DNA from: Thalassolituus maritimus
GTDB lineage: Bacteria; Pseudomonadota; Gammaproteobacteria; Pseudomonadales; Oceanobacteraceae
DNA length: 64,000 nt
Reading direction: 5' to 3'
Assembly (NCBI RefSeq): GCF_900156675.1
Contig: NZ_FTOH01000003.1
Coordinates: forward strand, 372,001-436,000
Each line of letters begins with the position of its first letter. Within the stretch, counting starts at the first letter, position 1. Below are positions 9,557 through 17,449 of this stretch, piece by piece. The position numbers and the translations under genes are program-made. Under the pieces are notes generated by a model that was not told the DNA's origin, made no database searches, and saw only the letters and a list, made by a program, of their open reading frames with translations.

Positions 9557-9892
9557 ATGAAAAACTCGACTAAAGATACTAACAAGCTCATGTCTGCTGT
9601 TCTGGGGACGGCGTTCGTAACTGCTGTGTCAGCAGTTGGTGTAAACGCAGCTGAGAACCCGTTTGCTTCTGCAGAACTGAATCAGGGTTACAAAGTGGCA
9701 GCCCACCATGAAGGTAAATGTGGCGAAGGTAAGTGCGGTGCTAAGGCCGACGAAGAAGGTAAGTGCGGCGAAGGCAAGTGCGGTGCTAAGTCTGAAAAAG
9801 AAGGCAAATGCGGCGAAGGTAAGTGCGGTGCTAAGTCTGAAAAAGAAGGCAAATGCGGCGAAGGTAAGTGCGGCGGTAAAAAAGAGAGCTGA
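9557..9892 (+). CDS. hvfA: HvfA-family RiPP precursor with eight EGKCG motifs
   Basis: 111 residues from the ATG preceded by AAAAGGAAA. An N-terminal signal peptide (cleavage likely after GVNA, residue 31) is followed by the ENPF motif common in this family, a short linker and four 15-residue repeats starting at Glu52. Each repeat holds two EGKCG motifs (eight Cys in total), spaced by AKADE or AKSEK. In characterised HvfA proteins a DUF692 (MNIO) iron enzyme converts EGKCG cysteines to oxazolone/thioamide groups that bind copper. The next two genes encode exactly those partners, so I infer a secreted, modified copper-binding peptide. Modification itself cannot be seen in DNA. Confidence 0.92.
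   Translation: MKNSTKDTNKLMSAVLGTAFVTAVSAVGVNAAENPFASAELNQGYKVAAHHEGKCGEGKCGAKADEEGKCGEGKCGAKSEKEGKCGEGKCGAKSEKEGKCGEGKCGGKKES
9710..9874 (+). repeat. 45-bp coding tandem repeats of hvfA
   Basis: Units begin at 9710, 9755, 9800 and 9845; the last is incomplete (30 bp). Each full unit encodes two EGKCG pentamers plus a five-residue spacer. Units 3 and 4 are identical over their first 29 bases, while unit 1 has diverged most in its spacer, suggesting recent duplication at the 3' end. Confidence 0.95.
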
Positions 9893-9900
9893 GCGCTGAT

Positions 9901-10767
9901 ATGAATCGCCACCAGATCACGGGCGCAGGATTAGGGCTGCGCCGAGGGTTTATCTCTGAATTGCAGTCCCGTATAGAAAACGGCGTTGAAATTCCCGTCG
10001 ATTTTTTTGAAGTCGCGCCCGAGAACTGGTTGCGGGTTGGCGGTCGTCTGGGCCGCCAGTTCCGCTATTTTACTGAGCGCTATCCGTTCGCTTGCCATGG
10101 GTTGTCGTTGTCTATTGGTAGTCCTGCTCCATTAGATGAAGCGTTCGTCCGTGATGTGAAAGGCTTTCTGGAAGAGCATAAGGTGGCGGTCTATAGCGAG
10201 CACCTGAGTTACTGCTCAGACGATGGCCATCTGTACGACCTTATGCCGCTTCCGTTTACCGAAGAAGCTGTCAAGTATGTCAGTGAGCGAATCATGAGAG
10301 TACAGGACATTCTTGGTGAGCGCCTCGTGATAGAAAATGTTTCGGCGTATGTTGAGCCTGGGCGCGAAATGGCAGAACCAGAATTCGTCAGGGCGGTGCT
10401 TGAAGCTGCCGACTGCGAGTTGCTCCTTGATGTGAATAACGTCTACGTTAATTCAACAAATCACGGGTACGACGCTGAAGAGTACATTCGCAGTATGCCG
10501 AGTGAAAAAATCCGGTATTACCATGTCGCAGGCCACTATCAGGATACATCCGACGCCAGTGATGATGATCCTTCCTCGAATTTGTTGGTAGACACCCACG
10601 GTGCAGATGTTATTGAGCCTGTCTGGGCACTACTATCAGCGGCTTATGATGCGCACGGGATGAGGCCAACGCTTCTGGAGCGGGATTTTAACTTTCCTGA
10701 TCTCGACGATATGTTTGCAGAGGTCTCACAGATTAAGGCCCTTCAGGAGGCACTGGTGCATGTCTGA
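9901..10767 (+). CDS. hvfB: HvfB-type multinuclear non-heme iron oxidase (DUF692/MNIO)
   Basis: 288 residues, TIM-barrel DUF692 family. Likely metal ligands lie in conserved motifs: HGLSLSIGS (66-74), SEHLSY (99-104), IENVSAY (144-150), LLLDVNNVYVN (174-184), YYHVAGH (206-212), DTHG (231-234) and LLERDFN (258-264). Family members such as MbnB and HvfB use an iron cluster and oxygen to rewrite cysteine side chains of peptide precursors. The ATG is 8 bp after the hvfA stop, so the genes are surely co-transcribed. The expected substrate is the EGKCG protein upstream. Confidence 0.93.
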   Translation: MNRHQITGAGLGLRRGFISELQSRIENGVEIPVDFFEVAPENWLRVGGRLGRQFRYFTERYPFACHGLSLSIGSPAPLDEAFVRDVKGFLEEHKVAVYSEHLSYCSDDGHLYDLMPLPFTEEAVKYVSERIMRVQDILGERLVIENVSAYVEPGREMAEPEFVRAVLEAADCELLLDVNNVYVNSTNHGYDAEEYIRSMPSEKIRYYHVAGHYQDTSDASDDDPSSNLLVDTHGADVIEPVWALLSAAYDAHGMRPTLLERDFNFPDLDDMFAEVSQIKALQEALVHV

Positions 10768-11482
10768 TCTGGCGAAGATGCAGCGTGCGTTCGCGAAAGA
10801 TATTCGCACTGATGGTGATGAAAGCTTCGGTGAACAGCCGGGCCTCAAAATTTATCGGGAGCTCTTTTTTAACAGTGTCTGTGGCTTTCTCGATGGTACT
10901 TTTCCTGTCTGTAAAGAGGCTGTCGGCGATGAGCGATGGAAGGAATATTCGCGGGCATTTTTTCGTGATCACCAGTCAAACTCTCCGCTTTTTCTCGAAA
11001 TAAGTGAGGAATTTCTGGCATGGTTGGTGACACAGCAAAGTATTCTTGGTGAGTTTCCATATCTGGCAGAGCTAGCTCACTATGAGTGGCTGGAGCTGGC
11101 CGTTGATGTGATGGATGTTGAAGGGTTCAGGGGGGAGCCTGATGGTCTCTTTGACCCAGACTCGCCAATTTTAATTAATCCTGCGTCGATTGCTGCGTGT
11201 TATCAGTACCCGGTTCATCAGGTGTCAGGGTTCGAACCTGAGGTCTCGGAGCAGATGTCGGGGTTTGTCGTTTATCGTGACCAGGCTGATAAAGTACGGT
11301 TTATCAGCTGCACCCCTTTGTCACTTATGATTCTCGAGACTGCACGCGCTGAACCGGCGCTAACTGCCCAGCAGGCCGTTGAGTCCGTTATGTCTCAGGC
11401 CGGCCTGGACGGAGAGGGTGCTCTTCAGGGGGCGCTGCAGGTTCTGGGTGACTGGCACCGGCAAGGTGTTATCCGTACGTGA
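10760..11482 (+). CDS. hvfC: HvfC-type partner protein (DUF2063)
   Basis: 240 residues from the ATG at 10760, which overlaps the end of hvfB by 8 bp. The N-terminal half is the DUF2063 domain (LAKMQRAFAKDI, YRELFFNSVCGFLDGTFPV, HYEWLELAVDV), called DNA-binding in databases but known from HvfC/MbnC-type systems as the subunit that binds the precursor leader and supports the MNIO enzyme. The C-terminal half resembles the RiPP-recognition fold of those partners. A longer upstream start would lie deep in hvfB and lacks support. No DoxX-like HvfD gene follows. Confidence 0.9.
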   Translation: MSDLAKMQRAFAKDIRTDGDESFGEQPGLKIYRELFFNSVCGFLDGTFPVCKEAVGDERWKEYSRAFFRDHQSNSPLFLEISEEFLAWLVTQQSILGEFPYLAELAHYEWLELAVDVMDVEGFRGEPDGLFDPDSPILINPASIAACYQYPVHQVSGFEPEVSEQMSGFVVYRDQADKVRFISCTPLSLMILETARAEPALTAQQAVESVMSQAGLDGEGALQGALQVLGDWHRQGVIRT

Positions 11483-11520
11483 AACAGTAAAAGCTGACGT
11501 TTTGGCTGGTTTCTGACATT

Positions 11521-12270
11521 ATGAGCGCAACAAAAACAGGACGTCATCTTATGTATTTTCATTCCCTTGTTGCGCTGATTGGAACGGTTGCCATTGGCCT
11601 CGCGGCGTTGCCTGCTCAGGCTGAAGAGGAGTACGATCCTTTTGAAAAAACCAATCGCAAAATTTTCGCCTTCAATGATTACCTGGATCGAAACTTCTTT
11701 GTGCCTGTAGCAAGGGGGTACAACGCGGTGACCCCTGTGGTGGTAGATACCGGCATTACGAATATGTATCAGAACGCCCTTGACCCTCTGACCAGTGCCA
11801 ATGATGTCGCGCAGCTTAAATTCTCTAGGGCAGCTACGGCCGTGGGTCGATTTCTGGTGAACAGTACGGTTGGATTTTTCGGCTTTTTCGATGTGGCGAC
11901 GCACATCGGTCTGCCAAAGCATCGTGAAGACTTCGGGCAGACTCTCGGTTACTGGGGGGTCGGCAATGGGCCTTATCTGGTATTGCCGTTCTTTGGGCCA
12001 CGTACCTTGCGTCATTCTGTAGGGCATGTCGGCGACTATTACACAGGCCTGTCGTATACCTATTTTGGCGACAATCTTGGTGAAGATGCTGCGATGTTGG
12101 GCTTAAAAGCGCTCGACCTTCGTTCGGATCTGATTGAATCTGAGCAGTTTATTACCGGCGACCGTTATCTCTTTATCCGTAGTGCGTATCTTCAGAGCCG
12201 CGAGTATCTGGTTAATGACGGTCAGGTGCAGGATGAGTTTGAAGATGAGTTTGGCATCTTCGATGAATGA
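11521..12270 (+). CDS. mlaA: MlaA/VacJ family phospholipid-transport protein, no lipobox
   Basis: 249 residues. Family motifs EEYDPFEKTNRKIFAFND, DPLTSANDVAQ, GFFGFFDVA, REDFGQTLGYWGVG, GPYLVLPFFGP and DLRSDLI are all present. MlaA sits in the outer membrane and removes misplaced phospholipids toward MlaC. The signal peptide ends in PAQA and is followed by Glu, not Cys, so this copy appears not to be lipidated. The ATG at 11521 gives Lys/Arg in the signal n-region; the ATG at 11551 has a better AGGAC ribosome site but no basic residue, so either may be used. It is 38 bp after hvfC. Confidence 0.93.
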   Translation: MSATKTGRHLMYFHSLVALIGTVAIGLAALPAQAEEEYDPFEKTNRKIFAFNDYLDRNFFVPVARGYNAVTPVVVDTGITNMYQNALDPLTSANDVAQLKFSRAATAVGRFLVNSTVGFFGFFDVATHIGLPKHREDFGQTLGYWGVGNGPYLVLPFFGPRTLRHSVGHVGDYYTGLSYTYFGDNLGEDAAMLGLKALDLRSDLIESEQFITGDRYLFIRSAYLQSREYLVNDGQVQDEFEDEFGIFDE

Positions 12271-12291
12271 CTATGGATTACGACAGATAAT

Positions 12292-12320
12292 AAAAAAGGC
12301 CTCGTGAGAGGCCTTTTTTG
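12292..12320. terminator. Bidirectional terminator between mlaA and the DAHP synthase gene
   Basis: 12-bp perfect inverted repeat (aaaaaaggcctc / gaggcctttttt) with loop gtga, serving both convergent genes. Confidence 0.92.
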
Positions 12321-12323
12321 TTT

Positions 12324-13631
12324 TTAGCCAGCCGTGCGCCCAGGGAGAACATCTTTCAGCTTCTCGCGCATTTTGCGGATTGCATCTTCAGTTTCTTCCC
12401 AGCTGATGCAGCCGTCTGTTACCGACAGGCCGTACTCCAGATCATCCAGGTTGGCTGGAATATTCTGACGCCCGTGCTTGATGTTTGATTCAACCATAAG
12501 ACCGATAATGGACTTGTTGCCTTCAAGGATTTGGTTGCTGACATTGTCCATGACCAATGGCTGCAGTGCCGGATTCTTGCTGCTGTTTTCATGGCTGCAG
12601 TCGATCATGATGTTCTGCGCAAGATCTGCTTTAGACAGTGCGTCTTCTGCAATCTGTACGTTCACTGAATCATAGTTCGGTTTACCGCCGCCGCCGCGCA
12701 GAACAACGTGAGCGTATGGGTTGCCCTTGGTGGAAACGATAGAAACCTGGCCGCTCTGGTTAATACCAAGGAAACGGTGCGGGTTGGCTACCGACATCAG
12801 TGCGTTCGTCGCGACCGTAAGGCTGCCATCGGTCCCGTTCTTGAAGCCGACGGCTGATGAGAGGCCAGAAGCCATCTCTCGGTGTGTCTGGGATTCTGTA
12901 GTGCGTGCGCCAATAGCTGACCATGCGATCAGATCCTGAAGGTACTGTGGTGAGATCGGGTCCAGCGCTTCAGTGGATAGTGGCAAGCCGAGCTCTGCAA
13001 GATCGATCAGAAGCCGGCGTGCGGTATGTAGGCCATCCTGAATCTTAAAGGTATCGTTCATGTACGGGTCGTTAATCAGCCCTTTCCAGCCAACGGTGGT
13101 GCGAGGTTTTTCGAAGTAAACGCGCATGACAAGGTAGAGGGTGTCGCTGACTTCTTCCGCCAGATCCCGTAAACGCTGAGCGTAGTCTTTAGCTGCATCC
13201 ACGTCGTGGATAGAACAGGGGCCGACCACAACAAAAATGCGGTGATCTTTACGATCCAGAATGTCGCGAATGGCCTGGCGGCCTTTGCAGACGCTTTCGA
13301 CGGCTTGCTCAGAGATAGGCATCTCTTCTTTGAGCTGAGTTGGAGTTACCAGAGTCGCGATGGACTCAATATTGAGATCTTCGATGCGATTGTCAGTCAT
13401 TTCCTGTTGGCCTTCAGACGGTTGGGCTGGTGTTGTCTCAGGTTGGGAGGGGGCTGAGCCTGCGGTCAGTTGCCCTTTGGTCAGGGCAGCAATTTGCTTC
13501 TGACGACCTGCTGGCGGCTCATCTCCCCATTGGGAGACCGCCGCAGCGGTCAGCTTCCAGCCGTCTTCAGAACAGGCTTCTGCAATGGCTTTTTTGGTTC
13601 CAAACCAGGCGACAACGTCAGTTGTTTTCAT
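12324..13631 (-). CDS. Class I DAHP synthase with N-terminal Cro-like HTH domain
   Basis: 435 residues in one frame. Residues 78-435 (from MTDNRIEDLN) are a complete AroF/G/H-type 3-deoxy-7-phosphoheptulonate synthase, the first shikimate-pathway enzyme: VVGPCSIHD, RVYFEKPRTTVGWKGLIND, MIDCSHENSSKNP, GLMVESNIKHG. Residues 1-55 look like a P22/lambda Cro-type helix-turn-helix (VVAWFGTKKAIAEAC, AAAVSQWGDEPPAGRQKQI), joined by a Pro/Gln/Glu linker (58-77). The outer ATG has no clear ribosome site; the inner ATG at 13400 has GAAGG about 10 bases before it, so a short form may also be made. Which DAHP synthase isozyme this is cannot be told. Confidence 0.9.
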   Translation of the reverse strand: MKTTDVVAWFGTKKAIAEACSEDGWKLTAAAVSQWGDEPPAGRQKQIAALTKGQLTAGSAPSQPETTPAQPSEGQQEMTDNRIEDLNIESIATLVTPTQLKEEMPISEQAVESVCKGRQAIRDILDRKDHRIFVVVGPCSIHDVDAAKDYAQRLRDLAEEVSDTLYLVMRVYFEKPRTTVGWKGLINDPYMNDTFKIQDGLHTARRLLIDLAELGLPLSTEALDPISPQYLQDLIAWSAIGARTTESQTHREMASGLSSAVGFKNGTDGSLTVATNALMSVANPHRFLGINQSGQVSIVSTKGNPYAHVVLRGGGGKPNYDSVNVQIAEDALSKADLAQNIMIDCSHENSSKNPALQPLVMDNVSNQILEGNKSIIGLMVESNIKHGRQNIPANLDDLEYGLSVTDGCISWEETEDAIRKMREKLKDVLPGRTAG

Positions 13632-13641
13632 AATTAGATAT

Positions 13642-13670
13642 TAAGTTAGCTTATTCGTGCTTAAGCTTAA
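13642..13670. promoter_or_regulatory. Possible operator upstream of the Cro-DAHP synthase gene
   Basis: A perfect 10-bp palindrome ttaagcttaa (13661-13670) and a related pair taag-ttag-ctta (13642-13653) lie 11-39 bp upstream of the start codon. Their place next to a gene with a Cro-like domain makes autoregulation possible; this is inference from symmetry only. Confidence 0.3.
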
Positions 13671-13701
13671 TAGCCTGGTTGGGGTTAAGTAAAGTTAATT
13701 T

Positions 13702-13881
13702 TTAGCGAAGACGGCTTTGAATGTCCTTGAATCGCTCTACTTTATTTTTTTCAAAAAGCATTGGTTCGCTGCCACCCGATGAATCGAGGAGTCCCTCGCG
13801 AGCATAGCGCTTAACTGTCACGGTTTTGATTTCGAGGTACTTTGCGACTTCTTCGATGGTCATAAGTTGTTGGTCAGACAT
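13702..13881 (-). CDS. Small helix-turn-helix protein (MerR/excisionase-like), 59 aa
   Basis: The frame reads MSDQQLMTIEEVAKYLEIK and continues to KDIQSRLR. The ATG is preceded by AAGGAG with good spacing. The sequence matches the single HTH module of MerR/excisionase-like (HTH_17) proteins: LMTIEEVAKYLEIKTVTVKR, then YAREGLL and FEKNKVERF. Such proteins bind DNA through one winged helix and often act as small regulators. It lies between the DAHP synthase and sulfite exporter genes on the same strand, and its target is unknown. Confidence 0.8.
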   Translation of the reverse strand: MSDQQLMTIEEVAKYLEIKTVTVKRYAREGLLDSSGGSEPMLFEKNKVERFKDIQSRLR

Positions 13882-14016
13882 GCTCGCACTCCTTTATGTA
13901 TATGCACTGGAGTAAGAGTTTAGTCAGGATTTGATGGGCCGTTGGCGGGCGGTGGTTCGTTGCGCCTGACTCAGCTGACAGAGCAGGCGCTTTGTTTGGC
14001 TAGGTCGTACGTATTG

Positions 14017-14790
14017 TTACTGGAACATGTACCGTGCACCCATGAAAAGCAGGATGCTTGCAAGTGCAGGGCGCAGTATCGCGTCGGGAACCTTGCGGCT
14101 GATCATGCTTCCGAAGTGGATGGCTGGAATGGAGCCCAGAAGTAGTGCGCCTAGTAGTTGGAAGTCGACATTGCCAAGGCCGAGGTGGATAAGGCCGGCA
14201 GCGAGTGTCAGTGGAACTGCATGAGCGATATCGGTGCCGACGATGTGAGTGCCCCGGAGTGCAGGGTAGAGAATCATCAGGATGGCTGTACCAATAGCGC
14301 CAGCGCCGACAGACGAGAGTGTAACGAATATGCCGAGCAGGATACCCATGACGATAGTTGCGGCTGGTCTGAATCGACTCAGGTTGCGGGCGTTGCGGGC
14401 CGCCGCAAAGGCTTGAATGCGTGTTCTCATGAAAATAACGACGGCGGTCATGACCAGCATGATGCCGAGGGCGTTTTTCAGCAGGTGGCCGTAGTCTTCA
14501 GCGTCATTGAAGAACATGTGAAGAAGGGCGCCGGTAATCAGTGCGGCGGGTATTGAGCCTACGGCAAGAAGTTTGACCAGCCCCCAGTTGACGTGCTTTT
14601 GTCTGTGATGGCTATACGCTCCGCCGGCCTTCGTTAATGCCGCGTAGAGCAGATCGGTTCCGACAGCGGTATGCGCCGGGAAGCCAAAGCTGAGCAGTAG
14701 TGGCGTCATTAAGGCGCCGCCACCAATGCCCGTCATGCCTACGATAAAGCCGACGGCAGCGCCGGCACCGATATATAGCAGAAAATCCAT
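14017..14790 (-). CDS. Sulfite exporter TauE/SafE family membrane protein
   Basis: 257 residues with about eight hydrophobic helices. The family motifs are present: GFIVGMTGIGGGALMTPLLL near residue 14 and a second copy-like half, FVTLSSVGAGAIGTAILM. Members move sulfite, sulfonates or related anions across the inner membrane. It is divergent from cysB with about 130 bp between, so the sulfur regulator CysB may act on the shared region (inference). Confidence 0.88.
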   Translation of the reverse strand: MDFLLYIGAGAAVGFIVGMTGIGGGALMTPLLLSFGFPAHTAVGTDLLYAALTKAGGAYSHHRQKHVNWGLVKLLAVGSIPAALITGALLHMFFNDAEDYGHLLKNALGIMLVMTAVVIFMRTRIQAFAAARNARNLSRFRPAATIVMGILLGIFVTLSSVGAGAIGTAILMILYPALRGTHIVGTDIAHAVPLTLAAGLIHLGLGNVDFQLLGALLLGSIPAIHFGSMISRKVPDAILRPALASILLFMGARYMFQ

Positions 14791-14906
14791 CTGAGTCGTC
14801 TAATCTGGGTGCATATAGTACAGAATGCGACAATGTAGAGGTTGTCATCTATTCTGGAAAGGAATATTTGTTTATATTTTTATAACTTGAATCGCGTTTT
14901 CCGTAA

Positions 14907-15893
<987 letters not shown>

Positions 15894-15927
15894 TCGCAGC
15901 AGGGAGGCTTGATAGAAAGCGCTTGTT

Positions 15928-16656
15928 TCAGCCCTTTGAAATGATGTTGCCTGCGTGGAGTCCGCACTCTTTATGGGTTGCTTCTTCCCACCACCAGCGA
16001 CCTTCACGTTCGTGTTGGTTTGGCAGTGTGGCTCTGGTGCAGGGTTCGCAGCCGATGCTTACGAAGCCTTTCTGGTGAAGTTCGTTGTAGGGAACGTCGA
16101 ACATTTTGATGTATTCCCAGACCTGAGCTGAAGTCCAGTGAGCGAGTGGGTTGTATTTGGTGAGCGTTTCGCCCCGGCCTTTGAAGGCACTATCCAGTTC
16201 TATAATCGATACGTCTGATCGTGTGCCTGGGCTCTGGTCGCGACGTTGGCCGGTTATCCATGCGTCCAGTTCAGTCAGCTTGTTGCGGAGTGGGGCGATT
16301 TTACGAACGCCGCAGCACTCCTGGTGACCATCTTCATAAAAACTGAACAGGCCTTTCTCTTTAACGAATGCCTGCAGTGCAGCTTGCTCTGGAGTGCGGA
16401 CATCAATGTTGATGCCGTAGTGTTTACGTACCTTCTCTATAAATTGGTACGTCTCTGGGTGTAGTCGCCCAGTGTCCAGTGTGAAAATGTCTACCTCTGG
16501 GTTAATTTTTACTGCCATGTCGACCAGGATGACATCTTCCGCGCCGCTGAATGAAACGGCGATGGCGTCGTGGTTTTCAATGGCGTGACGAATGATGTCC
16601 TTTGGGCGTTTGTCTTCAAACTGAGTGTTCAGTTCTGCAATCTGGTCGTCTCTCAT
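15928..16656 (-). CDS. cysH: Iron-sulfur APS/PAPS reductase
   Basis: 242 residues. It reduces adenylyl sulfate (or its phospho form) to sulfite. The P-loop-like [13 protein letters not shown] and the pairs Cys114-Cys115 and Cys203-x-x-Cys206 match the four cluster ligands of assimilatory APS reductases (as in Pseudomonas), and Cys231 in ECGLH is the catalytic cysteine. E. coli-type PAPS reductases lack the four cluster cysteines, so an APS-using enzyme is favoured. It converges on cysB with 34 bp between. Confidence 0.94.
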   Translation of the reverse strand: MRDDQIAELNTQFEDKRPKDIIRHAIENHDAIAVSFSGAEDVILVDMAVKINPEVDIFTLDTGRLHPETYQFIEKVRKHYGINIDVRTPEQAALQAFVKEKGLFSFYEDGHQECCGVRKIAPLRNKLTELDAWITGQRRDQSPGTRSDVSIIELDSAFKGRGETLTKYNPLAHWTSAQVWEYIKMFDVPYNELHQKGFVSIGCEPCTRATLPNQHEREGRWWWEEATHKECGLHAGNIISKG

Positions 16657-16824
16657 CGGTGTATCCGGTCGTTGTATTTTCGGTAAATATTATCATGGGG
16701 GTTCTTAGGTCAAATAATACTAAAAAAGAATACTGTTATTCATCTGCTTGCTAATTCGTTGTGTTTGCCCGGATGAGTGGTAGAGTAGCGACCTTTATTA
16801 CCTGAATGAATTGATGGGGACTCC

Positions 16825-17442
16825 ATGGAAATCGCATGTCTTGACCTTGAAGGTGTACTGGTACCTGAGATCTGGATTGAATTTGCAAACAAAACAGGCA
16901 TTGAAGAGTTGAAAGCAACGACTCGTGATATTCCTGATTACGACGTTCTGATGAAGCAGCGTCTGGCGCTGCTCGATCAGCACGGTTTTAAACTGCAGGA
17001 TATTCAGGAGGTGATCGCAACTCTTAAGCCGCTTGATGGAGCGCGTGAGTTTGTTGATTGGCTGCGTGAGCGTTTTCAGGTCATCATTCTGTCTGACACT
17101 TTCTATGAGTTCTCTCAGCCGCTGATGCGTCAGTTGGGCTTTCCGACTTTGTTCTGTCATCGCCTTGTGGCGGATGAGGAGGGCCGCGTGGTTGATTACA
17201 AACTCCGTCAGGCTGATCCTAAGCGCCAGTCTATCCGTGCCCTGCAGACAATCTATTATCGTACGATTGCCGCAGGCGACTCTTATAACGACACCACTAT
17301 GCTGGCAGAGGCCGATGCGGGTATTCTCTTTCACGCTCCGCAGAACGTAATCGAGGAATTTCCACAATTTCCGGCCGTTCATACCTATGAAGACCTGAAA
17401 AAGGAATTCATTAAGGCGAGCAATCGCGAATTGACCCTCTGA
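16825..17442 (+). CDS. thrH: Phosphoserine phosphatase / homoserine phosphotransferase ThrH
   Basis: 205 residues, HAD superfamily. Motif I is the variant CLDLEGVLVP (Asp7, Glu9) typical of ThrH, followed by ILSDTFYEF and AAGDSYNDTTMLAEADAGI. ThrH of Pseudomonas removes phosphate from phosphoserine and can pass it to homoserine, linking serine and threonine synthesis. It converges with pabB, 7 bp apart. Confidence 0.94.
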   Translation: MEIACLDLEGVLVPEIWIEFANKTGIEELKATTRDIPDYDVLMKQRLALLDQHGFKLQDIQEVIATLKPLDGAREFVDWLRERFQVIILSDTFYEFSQPLMRQLGFPTLFCHRLVADEEGRVVDYKLRQADPKRQSIRALQTIYYRTIAAGDSYNDTTMLAEADAGILFHAPQNVIEEFPQFPAVHTYEDLKKEFIKASNRELTL

Positions 17443-17449
17443 TCAGGCG

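Noticed and set aside
9710-9874. Tandem repeats considered as a CRISPR-like array
   Set aside because: Units are contiguous, in frame and coding; there are no unique spacers and no cas genes.
9688-9912. Minus-strand frame rich in HLPSPHLPS over hvfA
   Set aside because: It is the antisense of the EGKCG repeats; hvfA has the ribosome site, signal peptide and partner genes.
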